A stretch of DNA of 64,000 nucleotides from Arcicella sp038230735 (GCA_038230735.1 JBBRMR010000017.1:1-64000); one strand, 5' to 3'; numbered from the stretch's first letter, positions 46,022 to 54,724 are shown. Translations and numbers: made by a program. The notes: generated from the letters alone by a model not told the origin.

Positions 46022-46987
46022 ATGATTCAAGTACCTCGTGACCTACTTTGGAAGGGATTGTTAGAAGACTTTTTCCCAGACTTCTTACGTTACTTTATCA
46101 AAAATGCTGATGAAACGTTTGATTTAACGAAAGATATTCAATTTTTGGATAAAGAATTAGCCCGACTTTTTCCAGATACAAAAGGTAAAAACAGATGAGC
46201 GGATAAATTGGCAAAGGTATTTTTGAAAGATGGTACAGAAGCATGGATATTGGCTCACGTAGAGATTCAGGGCTATGAAGACAAGGAGTTTGCCTTACGA
46301 ATGTTTCAATATTATTACAGAATTAAGGACAAATACGGAAAGCCAATCGTAGCCTTTGCTATCTTGACGGACGACAATCCAAATTATAAACCAACTGCTT
46401 ACATAGATGGATTTTTAGGAACTAAATTAACCTACGAATATCATTCTTTGAAGTTGTCAGATTATCGTCCAGAGGATTTTCAAAAGACCGATAATTTATT
46501 TGCCTTTGCCTTAGAAGTAGCTTGGTACGGTCTGAAAGCCAATAAACCTAAAGCGGGCGAATCACTTTTTGAATTAAAAATGAATCTTTTTAGGCGTATC
46601 CAACGAAAAGGATACAATCCGCATGATTTCAGACAAATCTTAAAATTTATCAAAAATTATGTTTCTTTTGCAAATTCCGATTTGACACTTAAATTTGAGG
46701 AACAAATCAATAAACCAATCAAAAGTATGGGCATCATTGAAACAGTTGAGACATATTATAAACAATATGGAGTAAGAGAAGGGAAGAAATTGGGACGTAT
46801 AGAAGGTCGTAAGGAAGGTCATAAAGAAGGTCGTGAAGAAGGCGAGGGATTAGGCGTTGAAAAAGAACGTCGCAACACTATTATAAAATTTCATAATCAC
46901 AATTTTGAGGTAAAACAGATTGCTAATATTTTAGAAATTCAGGAAGAAGAAGTATTGAAGGTATTGAAAGATAAATCACTACTTTAA
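46022..46987 (+). pseudogene. Rpn-type recombination-promoting nuclease gene with in-frame TGA
   Basis: A single frame of 321 codons interrupted once by TGA at codon 59 (46196-46198). The N-terminal part MIQVPRDLLWKGLLEDFF and the part after the stop (ADKLAKVFLKDGTEAW, LAHVEIQGYEDKEF) belong to the Rpn/PDDEXK transposase-like nuclease family; HVEIQ holds the catalytic Glu-x-Gln. The C-terminus is the charged Gly/Glu/Arg repeat typical of the family (EGRKEGHKEGREEG). CGA to TGA is one transition and Arg fits there. The second part could restart at TTG 46208 but would lack the first helices. A terminator follows. Confidence 0.8.
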
Positions 46988-47011
46988 TTTTGAATAAATA
47001 CATTTCATAAA

Positions 47012-47046
47012 AACCCTGACAATCCAAAACGTTGTCGGGGTTTTTT
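47012..47046 (+). terminator. rho-independent terminator
   Basis: AACCCTGACAA and TTGTCGGGGTT pair (one T-G) and run into six T residues. It ends the Rpn transcript. Confidence 0.85.
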
Positions 47047-47058
47047 GTGTTTTTGATG

Positions 47059-47066
47059 TAACTTTG
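47059..47066 (+). promoter_or_regulatory. -7 promoter element of the antitoxin gene
   Basis: TAACTTTG fits TAnnTTTG and lies 25 bp upstream of ATG 47092. No -33 match is evident. Confidence 0.45.
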
Positions 47067-47091
47067 TAGGATAATCAAAATAGCGAAAGCG

Positions 47092-47313
47092 ATGGTAGGA
47101 ACAATGATTTCGGGTTTTTATGAAAATGGGCATATTGTCTTGGATGAATTACCCAAAACTAATAAGAAAGTTCAAGTATTTGTCAGTTTTGCTGAACCAC
47201 TTGAAATAAAAGAAAGCGTTAAGAAAAAACGTCAATTTGGTATTTCTAAAGGAAGTTTTGTCTATCCAGATGACTTCAACGAACCACTTGATGATTTAAA
47301 AGAGTATATGTGA
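47092..47313 (+). CDS. antitoxin of a PIN-type module (VapB/DUF2281-like)
   Basis: A 73-residue protein. The N-terminal half (YENGHIVLDELPKTNKKVQVFVSF) is a swapped-hairpin-like DNA-binding beta motif. The C-terminal half is a toxin-binding tail (FVYPDDFNEPLDDLKEYM) like DUF2281 antitoxins of VapBC-type modules. A second Met at residue 5 is an alternative start. Its TGA overlaps the GTG of the toxin remnant, the usual arrangement for a translationally coupled toxin. The antitoxin looks intact. Confidence 0.72.
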   Translation: MVGTMISGFYENGHIVLDELPKTNKKVQVFVSFAEPLEIKESVKKKRQFGISKGSFVYPDDFNEPLDDLKEYM

Positions 47314-47402
47314 TAAAATATTTGATTGATACCCATGTACTTATCTCTCAATTATCACGATTGACGAAAGATTTAAAAACTATAAACACATCATTAACGT
47401 AA
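47310..47402 (+). pseudogene. PIN-domain toxin stub
   Basis: From GTG 47310, which overlaps the antitoxin stop, the frame reads IKYLIDTHVLIS. This is the first strand and catalytic Asp of PIN toxins (usual IKYLLDTHVLI). It then diverges and stops after 30 codons instead of about 130. The three other acidic residues of the active site are missing, so the toxin cannot work. tatC begins 46 bp later, so most of the toxin gene has been deleted. Confidence 0.78.
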
Positions 47403-47448
47403 TTTGGTAGATAGGATAAACAATCCAAACCTGATATAAAAATACAAC

Positions 47449-48294
47449 ATGGCATTAGACCAAGAATTTGAACAAGAAATAGAAGTGGAAGAAGGCGAAG
47501 GAATGACCTTTTTTGACCATCTCGAAGAACTCCGTTGGCATATCATCCGCTCCATAATTTCCATTATGATATTTACCATTATTGCATGGATTTATCAAAA
47601 AGAAATTTTTAGCGGGATTATTATGGCTCCTACCAAAGTAACATTTTGGACAAACAGAATGTTAAACACATTAGCCGACTTAGCGAATATCGACAGCCTT
47701 CATTTCAAACCTGCCGCCTTTGTTCTTCAAAGTCGTGAGGTATCGGGACAGTTTATGATGGCATTTACCCAATCAATCTCGGTGGGTTTGTTGTTTGCTT
47801 TTCCTTATTTCTTTTGGGAAGTTTGGCGTTTTATTAAACCAGGTTTGAAGCTAAAAGAAGCCAAAGCGGCTCGTGGGGCAGTTTTTTGGGTATCGTTATT
47901 ATTCTTTTTGGGCGTAACTTTTGGTTATTATATTGTTTCTCCCATGGCAATCAACTTCTTAGCGAGTTATCAATTAGACGAGTCTATCCAAAATCAATTT
48001 GATATAAATGATTATATCTCTTTGCTTTCAACCATGACTTTGGCTTGCGGAATTACGTTTCAGTTACCGATGATTTCGTTTGTGCTTTCACAAGTGGGTA
48101 TTCTTACGCCAAAACTAATGCGTGAAAACCGTCGTTATGCCATTGTGATTATTTTGATTATTGCGGCACTAATTACGCCATCACCCGATGCTATTTCACA
48201 GTTATTAGTAACCTTGCCTTTGTTGGGACTTTACGAAATAAGTATTTTAGTTTCGGCAAGAATCAAAAAACAAAAAGATGCGGAGTTGATTTAG
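47449..48294 (+). CDS. tatC: TatC, twin-arginine translocase subunit
   Basis: Inner-membrane receptor for folded exported proteins with twin-arginine signals. The N-terminus has the substrate-binding motif MTFFDHLEELRWHIIRS (conserved HLxELR). Six hydrophobic segments follow, with FWEVWRFIKPGL after the third and TPSPDAISQLLV near the last. Length 281 is normal. tatA is not adjacent. A degenerate 14-base repeat and an AATACTT array follow in the gap to the next gene. Confidence 0.96.
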   Translation: MALDQEFEQEIEVEEGEGMTFFDHLEELRWHIIRSIISIMIFTIIAWIYQKEIFSGIIMAPTKVTFWTNRMLNTLADLANIDSLHFKPAAFVLQSREVSGQFMMAFTQSISVGLLFAFPYFFWEVWRFIKPGLKLKEAKAARGAVFWVSLLFFLGVTFGYYIVSPMAINFLASYQLDESIQNQFDINDYISLLSTMTLACGITFQLPMISFVLSQVGILTPKLMRENRRYAIVIILIIAALITPSPDAISQLLVTLPLLGLYEISILVSARIKKQKDAELI

Positions 48295-48296
48295 CC

Positions 48297-48325
48297 AATA
48301 ATTAATAAGGAATAATTAATAGTTG
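48297..48325. repeat. 14-base direct repeat
   Basis: AATAATTAATAAGG is followed by a near copy, giving a period of 14 (two heptads). It starts at the tatC stop. Confidence 0.45.
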
Positions 48326-48403
48326 TTGATAAGTTTAATTCAACGAAAAATTTAATATACTTAAAATCAAGCGATTATAGATTAATGAGATTGTTTCAGA
48401 GCA

Positions 48404-48438
48404 AATACTTAATACCTAATACTTGATACTTAATACTC
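48404..48438. repeat. AATACTT heptamer array
   Basis: Five 7-base units, two of them exactly AATACTT and the rest one base different, end 9 bp before the reductase start. This is the cleanest heptamer array in the window. Confidence 0.8.
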
Positions 48439-48447
48439 TTAAAACAA

Positions 48448-49506
48448 ATGTCAGTAAAGTATTTTCATCTTACAGTAAAAGAAATTATTGAAGAAACTGC
48501 CGATACCAAAACCTTCACGTTTTGGCATCCCGTTCATGCTCCCGTGCAATACAAGGCGGGTCAATTCCTCACGATGATACCCGTGATTGATGGGCAAAAA
48601 GTACGCCGTAGTTATTCTATGTCGTCATCACCCAATAAAGATGCTTCGATTGCCGTTACGGTAAAAAGAGTAGCTAATGGTCTGGTTTCCAATTATTTAT
48701 GTGACCACGTAAAGGTTGGTGATGCCATCGAAATGATGGAACCGATGGGGCATTTTGTGGCAGACCCAAGTCCGACCAAAGAACGTACTATTGTGCTTTT
48801 TGGCGGAGGTTCGGGTATTACGCCTTTAATGTCTATTATCAAATCGGTACTACCCGTTGAACAAAATACGAAGGTGTATCTAGTTTATGGTTCACGGAAT
48901 GAGGAGAGCATTATTTTCAAAAATCAGTTATCAGAATTAGAGCAAAAATATGAAGGACGTTTCCGTGTTCTGCACGTTTTGAGCAAACCTTCCTATACTT
49001 GGACGGGCTATAAAACACGGATTCATCAAGCCTCAGCGGTTATATTTTTGAAGCAAGAATTTGCCATTGACATTGACAAAGCCGAATACTTTTTGTGCGG
49101 ACCAGAAGGCATGATGCAGGAAGTGGAATCCGCCCTAAATATATTTAATGTACCAGCCGACAACATTCATCAAGAGCATTTTGGAACGGGAATTATTGAG
49201 CATACCGAAGATGATGATGACGGTTCGTTAAAAGAACAAACCGTTACGATTCAATATGAAGGCACTGATTATCAGGTAGTTGTAAAGCCCCACGAAACTA
49301 TTTTGGAGGCGGCATTGCGTGATGATATTGACCTTCCGTATTCGTGCCAAGCGGGAATGTGTACGGCTTGTATGGGCAAATGTACCTCGGGAGAAGTATT
49401 GATGGATGATGAAGATGGATTGACTGAAAAAGAAGTAAAACAAGGATATATCCTGACCTGTGTGGCTCACCCAAAGACAGCGGGCGTAGTGATAGAAGTA
49501 GATTAA
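48448..49506 (+). CDS. PaaE-like flavin/iron-sulfur reductase
   Basis: Electron-transfer protein of 352 residues. Residues about 1-105 form the FAD domain (RRSYSMSSSP). About 110-235 form the NAD(P)H domain (FGGGSGITPLMSII and CGPEGMM). About 265-352 form a plant-type 2Fe-2S domain with YSCQAGMCTACMGKC and a final Cys in LTCVAHP. The arrangement matches PaaE and related monooxygenase reductases. Its oxygenase partner is not adjacent. The next gene is a small ABM-type protein. Confidence 0.9.
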   Translation: MSVKYFHLTVKEIIEETADTKTFTFWHPVHAPVQYKAGQFLTMIPVIDGQKVRRSYSMSSSPNKDASIAVTVKRVANGLVSNYLCDHVKVGDAIEMMEPMGHFVADPSPTKERTIVLFGGGSGITPLMSIIKSVLPVEQNTKVYLVYGSRNEESIIFKNQLSELEQKYEGRFRVLHVLSKPSYTWTGYKTRIHQASAVIFLKQEFAIDIDKAEYFLCGPEGMMQEVESALNIFNVPADNIHQEHFGTGIIEHTEDDDDGSLKEQTVTIQYEGTDYQVVVKPHETILEAALRDDIDLPYSCQAGMCTACMGKCTSGEVLMDDEDGLTEKEVKQGYILTCVAHPKTAGVVIEVD

Positions 49507-49553
49507 TTTAGTGGGTATTTCACCCATTCTGTAATAAATAACTAAAAAAAAAT

Positions 49554-49841
49554 ATGATTTTAGAACTTGCAACGATAGATATTAAAGCCAAGAAAAACGA
49601 AGAATTTGAAGCCGCTTTGATACAAGCCCAAGAGGTTTTAGTAACGGCAAAAGGATACGTAAAGCACGAATTTAAGAAGTGTATCGAACAACCAAACCGC
49701 TACGTTTTATTGATAACTTGGGAAACCTTAGAAGACCATACCAAAGGTTTTAGAGAATCGGTTTTATTCCAAAGATGGAGAATAATTATTGGACCGTATT
49801 TTGACAAAGCCCCTGTGGTTCAGCACTTTGTGGTAGTGTAG
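49554..49841 (+). CDS. ABM-superfamily protein
   Basis: A 95-residue member of the antibiotic biosynthesis monooxygenase family, a dimeric ferredoxin-like barrel. Typical features are ILELATIDIKAKKNEEFEAA, the middle KGYVKHEFKKC, and YVLLITWETLEDHTKGF with the conserved tryptophan. It is 47 bp downstream of the reductase and likely in the same operon. The family includes small oxygenases, heme-degrading enzymes and quinone-related proteins; the role here is unknown. Confidence 0.85.
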   Translation: MILELATIDIKAKKNEEFEAALIQAQEVLVTAKGYVKHEFKKCIEQPNRYVLLITWETLEDHTKGFRESVLFQRWRIIIGPYFDKAPVVQHFVVV

Positions 49842-49865
49842 CAGTCGAGAATATCAAATCAAAAA

Positions 49866-50264
49866 TTATCTGTTAGATTGAAAAATAGTTCGCCATTTGG
49901 TAAGTGTTTCATTTCTTAGTTTAGCACTATCAAATGGCAAAATATTCTCTACGTTTTTGAAATTTATTCTTACGTTAGAATCAACATCGGCGATGTAACA
50001 AATATTGATAATAAAGCTTTTTTTTACTAAAAAGCGTAATTTCTTTCACAATATACTTTTATTGATTGTTCCTAACACAAAATTATTCAAAGTAATAGTA
50101 GAATTAGTGTTTGTTATTTCTATAATGACGTTTTTAGATTCTTTTAAATGTATTTTTACACCGTGTCCATCACATTGGACATAAACAATATTATTTAAGT
50201 ATTCATAATGGGTTGTTTGATTAGTGCCCTTCAATTTTATTTCAATCTTCCTGACGAAATACAA
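49866..50264 (-). pseudogene. LytTR DNA-binding domain gene with in-frame TGA
   Basis: On the minus strand one frame of 132 codons, from a TTG at 50264, carries a LytTR domain. The first half has YEYLNNIVYVQCDGHGVKIHL. After TGA at codon 73 (50046-50048) comes KKLRFLVKKSFIIN, the LytTR recognition strand, and then INFKNVENILPF. There is no ATG start and no other regulator domain, so it is either a stand-alone LytTR protein or the tail of a lost response regulator. Without the second half it cannot bind DNA normally. Confidence 0.72.
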
Positions 50265-50534
50265 TGTTTATTTCTCTCTTTACTTTCCAACATTGAAAAA
50301 CATTCTTCATGTCGATATATTCAATCATTAGCAAATGCTGATTTTTCAATCTATTAATATAGTTTGATCCAGCCATCGCATTTTACCTGATTTTAATGTA
50401 AAATCCTTAACGGGCTACTGGGCAACCTTACCGTTGAATAAACAAACAATTACAAAAACATGAACACACTTGGTTTAATGACTTTTTTCTATTATGTTGC
50501 GACACAACTGTAACAGCACTAACTTAACCTATCA

Positions 50535-51215
50535 ATGTCTAAACGAAGCATAACTTTAATTGCCTGTCTATTTCTGACAACAATCGTCCACTGTTTTGCT
50601 CAATTCAAAAAAGACCGTTCCGTCTTTCGGTTTGGCGTAAAAGCCGTGAATATTTATGGTGATAATGTTCCTTTTGGTAATAGCATCAAACTAAAACCTG
50701 TGATTGATTTGGGTTTTGGCATTAATTACAAACTGTCTAAAAACCTCAGTTTCCAGCCCGAAATTCATTACAGCCCTCGTGGTTTTCAGTCAAGATACAA
50801 TTTTACGGATTCTACCTATACCGAAAATTCCCTTGAATTACATTATTTGGATATTTGCCCAAATTTGAATTATGTTTTTGGAAATCGGAATAGCTTTGGC
50901 ACTCAATTGTGCGTATGGGCGGGTCCATATTTGGGCGTAGGCATCACGGGTAAGAATGTTTTTTCGGGTGTTAGGTTAAGCGAAAAACGAAGGGCCGACA
51001 GTACGTTTAGCAACACCGTTAGAACTTTTGGCAATGGTTTGAACAGAATAGATTACGGCTTCAATATGGGCATTGGCGTACAAGTAGAAAAATTCACACA
51101 AATAGGCGTTTCATACAGTGTAGGCTTAAACAACGTAGCCGATAACCGCACTTTTCAATATTATAATCAGTCTATTGGCATATTTGTTATTGTACTTTTT
51201 GATGATATGTTTTAG
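50535..51215 (+). CDS. outer-membrane beta-barrel protein, PorT-like
   Basis: A 226-residue protein with a signal peptide ending HCFAQ. It has about eight amphipathic strands with YGDNVPFGNSIKLKPV and FQPEIHYSPRGFQ, and a C-terminal strand YNQSIGIFVIVLF. This matches the PorT/porin-family barrels common in the phylum. It has its own terminator at 51237. The function is unknown. The 270-bp spacer before it (50265-50534) holds nothing recognised. Confidence 0.7.
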   Translation: MSKRSITLIACLFLTTIVHCFAQFKKDRSVFRFGVKAVNIYGDNVPFGNSIKLKPVIDLGFGINYKLSKNLSFQPEIHYSPRGFQSRYNFTDSTYTENSLELHYLDICPNLNYVFGNRNSFGTQLCVWAGPYLGVGITGKNVFSGVRLSEKRRADSTFSNTVRTFGNGLNRIDYGFNMGIGVQVEKFTQIGVSYSVGLNNVADNRTFQYYNQSIGIFVIVLFDDMF

Positions 51216-51236
51216 GAAAATTCTTCGTTATAATTG

Positions 51237-51269
51237 AAAAAGCTACTCATTCATTGAGTAGCTTTTTTT
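51237..51269 (+). terminator. rho-independent terminator
   Basis: AAAAAGCTACTCA pairs with TGAGTAGCTTTTT around a 5-base loop, followed by more T residues. Confidence 0.9.
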
Positions 51270-51448
51270 GATGCCGTATAACTGTGCTACGCTCAACCGA
51301 TTAAAGCGTTAATCATAGATTATGGGTGCAGTCCTGAATATTAAATCTATTCTATTATTTTGATTTAATTTCACGATTTTTATTAAAATTGAGTATATGA
51401 AAGTGGCGAAATTGCTTTCTAAAACAATAAACGGAAAAATAATATCGA

Positions 51449-52906
51449 ATGAACTTTAAACTCAACAAATCACATTTAGCTTCTAATTCTGTGAATCTGA
51501 GCAAGCATCTGGACTTGCCCAATAATGAAATTTTTAATTTACCTGAAAAAGTTTTACAATTTGGCACGGGCGTTTTGTTGCGTGGTCTTTGCGATTATTT
51601 TATTGATAAAGCCAACAAAAAAGGCATTTTCAATGGTCGGATAGTAGTCGTAAAATCGACTGATTCGGGTGGTGCCGATGATTTCAATGAACAAGACGGA
51701 CTTTACACGCACTCGATCAAAGGCGTTGAAAACGGTCAGCCCATAGAGGAATATATCTTAAATGCTTCCATTTCACGCACCTTGTCGGCTCGTTCGCAAT
51801 GGCAGGAGATTTTGTATTGTGCCAAAAATCCAGAGATGCAGATTGTTTTTTCCAATACTACCGAAGTAGGAATTGCCTTGATTGAAGGCGATAAAATTAA
51901 TAACAATCCTCCCTCCTCTTTTCCCGTAAAACTATTAGCATTTTTGCATGAACGTTGGAAGCATTTTGAGGGTTCGGCAGAGAGTGGAATGGTGATTGTA
52001 CCGACAGAATTAGTGGTCAATAATGGAGATATTTTGAAAGAAATAGTGCTTGACCAAGCCCAAAGAAATACCCTCGAACCAGGGTTTATAGACTGGCTAA
52101 AAACCCATAATCGTTTCTGTAACTCTTTGGTGGACAGGATAGTACCTGGGAAACCCGATAAAGAAATGACCGATGAATTACAGAATAAATTGGGTTATCA
52201 AGATAATTTAATGGTACTCTCGGAGGTGTATCGTCTGTGGGCTATTCAGGGCGATGACTACGTGCGAAATCTATTATCATTTGCCAAAGTGGATTCGGGT
52301 GTAATCATTGAAAGAGATATAGAAATTTATCGAGAGCTCAAACTCAGAATGTTGAACGGAACGCACACTTTACAGTGCGGAATGTCGTATTTATTAGGTT
52401 TTAGGTTGGTAAAAGACGTAATGGCAAATGGTTATTTAAGTAGAATAATTACCAATTTGATGTTGGGTGAAATCGCCTTAGCGATTCCTTACAAAATTGA
52501 TTCCAAAGCCAGAGATCGCTTCGGCAGAATGGTACTTGACCGTTTCCGTAATCCATTCCTCAACCATAAACTCTTGGATATATCAGCTCAATACACGACC
52601 AAAATGAAGATGCGAAATATTCCGATTCTGCTTCAATATTATAAGGAATTTGGAAAGCCACCCGAACTTTTTGCGATGGGTTTTGCGGCATATTTGCAGT
52701 TTATGAAGGGTGAAAAAGAGATGAATGGTGCATATTATGGAGAATCTAACGGAGAATATTACCCCATCAATTGCAATTTTGCCCCTTATTTTTATGAACA
52801 ATGGCAAAATTTTGATTTAGATAAAGTATTAGCCAACCGTAGCCTTTGGGGCGAAGACCTAACCCAATTGGAAGGTTTTGCGGATGCGGTGAGGAAGTAT
52901 TTATAA
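51449..52906 (+). CDS. uxaB: tagaturonate reductase
   Basis: Cytosolic NAD-dependent polyol/mannonate-type dehydrogenase that reduces tagaturonate to altronate in galacturonate breakdown. The N-terminal Rossmann part has LQFGTGVLLRGLCDYF and VKSTDSG. The C-terminal helical part has RDIEIYRELKLRMLNGTHT, with the catalytic Lys in the ELK-type motif (quoted in part as YRELKLRMLNGTHT). Length 485 is normal for UxaB. kdgK follows after 8 bp, so the two form an operon. Confidence 0.9.
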   Translation: MNFKLNKSHLASNSVNLSKHLDLPNNEIFNLPEKVLQFGTGVLLRGLCDYFIDKANKKGIFNGRIVVVKSTDSGGADDFNEQDGLYTHSIKGVENGQPIEEYILNASISRTLSARSQWQEILYCAKNPEMQIVFSNTTEVGIALIEGDKINNNPPSSFPVKLLAFLHERWKHFEGSAESGMVIVPTELVVNNGDILKEIVLDQAQRNTLEPGFIDWLKTHNRFCNSLVDRIVPGKPDKEMTDELQNKLGYQDNLMVLSEVYRLWAIQGDDYVRNLLSFAKVDSGVIIERDIEIYRELKLRMLNGTHTLQCGMSYLLGFRLVKDVMANGYLSRIITNLMLGEIALAIPYKIDSKARDRFGRMVLDRFRNPFLNHKLLDISAQYTTKMKMRNIPILLQYYKEFGKPPELFAMGFAAYLQFMKGEKEMNGAYYGESNGEYYPINCNFAPYFYEQWQNFDLDKVLANRSLWGEDLTQLEGFADAVRKYL

Positions 52907-52914
52907 AAAGAATT

Positions 52915-53919
52915 ATGAAAATTGTTACTTTCGGCGAAGTCATGATGCGACTTAGTACGCCAAATTTTACTCGGTTTCCACAAGCTACTCAGTTTGATAT
53001 AAATTTTGGCGGAGGCGAAGCAAATGTTGCTTCCTCTTTGGCTATTTTGGGCTTAGAAGCAAGCCACGTAACCCGTTTTCCCGATAATGATTTGGGGCGT
53101 TCAGCAACCGCTATTTTTAAAAAATATGGCGTTGAGACAGAAAATATTGCTTACGGAGGGGATAGAATCGGGATTTATTTTGTGGAAAAAGGAGCAGCCA
53201 TGCGTCCGAGCAAAGTGGTTTATGACCGTGCTAATTCATCTTTTGCCACGCTTCAAACTACAGATTTTAATTGGGAAGAAATCTTAAAGGATGCTCAATG
53301 GTTTCATTTCACAGGAATCAGTCCTGCCATTTCTGAAAGTGCAGCCCAAGCCTGTTTGGAAGCCGCACAAACCGCTAATCGCTTGGGAATCAAGGTTTCA
53401 GCCGATGTTGGCTATCGTTCAAATCTCTGGAAATGGGGCAAAACTCCCAGCGAAGTAATGCCAGGATTGGTTGAATATTGTGATGTAATTGTGTGCAGTA
53501 AAGGCGATGCTTCTGATATGTTTGGTATCATTCCCAATGATGAAAAAGGCAGTTTTAAGTCGGTCTGCAAACAGATTTTAGATAAATTCCCGCAGATAAA
53601 GAAAGTAATAAATACCAAACGTGGACAAATCTCGGCTTCACACAATACGCTCATGGGTAGATGTTGGGATGGGCAGAAAATGATTGAAACTGATGTTATG
53701 GATATTTCCGATATTGTGGATAGAATAGGAGGAGGCGACGCTTTTATGGCGGGTTATATTTACGGAGAATTAATGTATCAAGACACGCAAAAAGCCCTTG
53801 ATTTTGCCGTGGCAGCCTCGGCTTTAAAACACACTATTGAAGGAGATTTCAATATTGTGAGCGTACAGGAAATTGAAGCCGTTGTGGCGGGTGATGTGAG
53901 TGGGCGATTGAAACGGTAA
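52915..53919 (+). CDS. kdgK: 2-dehydro-3-deoxygluconokinase
   Basis: PfkB-family sugar kinase that phosphorylates KDG, the product of uronate breakdown, to KDPG. The start at 52915 (MKIVTFGEVMMRL) is chosen because the family begins so; a longer frame would overlap uxaB. NFGGGEANVASSLA lies near residue 35, and the ATP/anion-hole motif DRIGGGDAFMAGY lies near residue 270, holding the catalytic Asp. Length is 334. The stop codon lies at the edge of palindrome copy 2. Confidence 0.92.
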   Translation: MKIVTFGEVMMRLSTPNFTRFPQATQFDINFGGGEANVASSLAILGLEASHVTRFPDNDLGRSATAIFKKYGVETENIAYGGDRIGIYFVEKGAAMRPSKVVYDRANSSFATLQTTDFNWEEILKDAQWFHFTGISPAISESAAQACLEAAQTANRLGIKVSADVGYRSNLWKWGKTPSEVMPGLVEYCDVIVCSKGDASDMFGIIPNDEKGSFKSVCKQILDKFPQIKKVINTKRGQISASHNTLMGRCWDGQKMIETDVMDISDIVDRIGGGDAFMAGYIYGELMYQDTQKALDFAVAASALKHTIEGDFNIVSVQEIEAVVAGDVSGRLKR

Positions 53920-54018
53920 CTGTAACGTGGCAGTTCGACGATTCAATAGCCTCGTCAATTTAGAGAACTTACCATACGGGCAAGGCTGTCGAATCGTTGA
54001 ACCGCAGTGTTACAGTTT
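53917..54018. repeat. 100-bp palindrome, copy 2 (GGCAAGGCTGTCGA type)
   Basis: The left arm begins TAACTGTAACG at the kdgK stop codon and the right arm ends GTTACAGTTT; the inner arms share GTTGAACCGC and GGCAAGGCTGTCGAAT with copy 1 at 26152-26251. The middle is not conserved between copies. Confidence 0.8.
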
Positions 54019-54020
54019 CC

Positions 54021-54061
54021 AAAAGTCCAGATAATTCTTATTCAGAATTATCTGGACTTTT
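54021..54061 (+). terminator. terminator of the uxaB-kdgK operon
   Basis: A perfect 18-bp stem, AAAAGTCCAGATAATTCT and its complement, with a 5-base loop and T-run. Confidence 0.9.
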
Positions 54062-54077
54062 TTATTGTCCAAACCCT

Positions 54078-54085
54078 TATCTTTG
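54078..54085 (+). promoter_or_regulatory. -7 promoter element
   Basis: TATCTTTG fits TAnnTTTG, 18 bp upstream of the lipoprotein start at 54104. Confidence 0.5.
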
Positions 54086-54103
54086 TAAAAAAATCAACAA
54101 ATC

Positions 54104-54724
54104 ATGAAACCTATATTCTCTGTCAAAATCTGTTTACTATTCACTGTTTACGGTTCACTGTTAATAGGTTGTGATTTTACCAAAAGAATTGACACTAGAG
54201 CGGCAGTAAAAGAACTTCACGAGCGTGAGGTGAAGCGAATTACACCCGCCCAATTTACCGAACAAGTGGACGAATGGGGACACTCAATCGTAGATTCTTT
54301 AAACAAAAATTTAATTCAAAATCTTGAAAATAGAGCCGTCATAGATTCACTATCAAAGTCTTACCGAGTAGAGATTCTATTTGGCAGTCCGCTAAAATTA
54401 CAAAATCCTACCTTTGGACAAAAGGTTAATGAAATTCTGGATGCTTATCAATACAATGCAGAAAAACATTTACCGCAAATAGACAATATCCAAAAATCAG
54501 ACGATGAATTATCCTTCTTTTACACTGAACCGATTATCCTGAGAAATGAATTAGTAGGTTTGAAGAAACCGAGAATCGAGGCATTGAGTAAAACGGTAAA
54601 TTTGGATAGTTTAAGTTTTAGAAAAAAGGGTGATTTTATGGGTTTGTGGCTCATAAAATTCTCGAAAAGAGAAGTAGTGAGATTGGCAGACCCAAAGCAT
54701 TTATTGAAATTGAGCGAGAAGTGA
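54104..54724 (+). CDS. hypothetical lipoprotein
   Basis: A 206-residue protein with a long signal and lipobox LLIGC (Cys near residue 23). The mature part is charged and helix-rich; the words RAAVKELHEREVKRITPAQF and KSYRVEILFGSPLKL recur in no family known to me. It is probably envelope-anchored. It is a single gene with its own promoter element. Confidence 0.65.
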   Translation: MKPIFSVKICLLFTVYGSLLIGCDFTKRIDTRAAVKELHEREVKRITPAQFTEQVDEWGHSIVDSLNKNLIQNLENRAVIDSLSKSYRVEILFGSPLKLQNPTFGQKVNEILDAYQYNAEKHLPQIDNIQKSDDELSFFYTEPIILRNELVGLKKPRIEALSKTVNLDSLSFRKKGDFMGLWLIKFSKREVVRLADPKHLLKLSEK

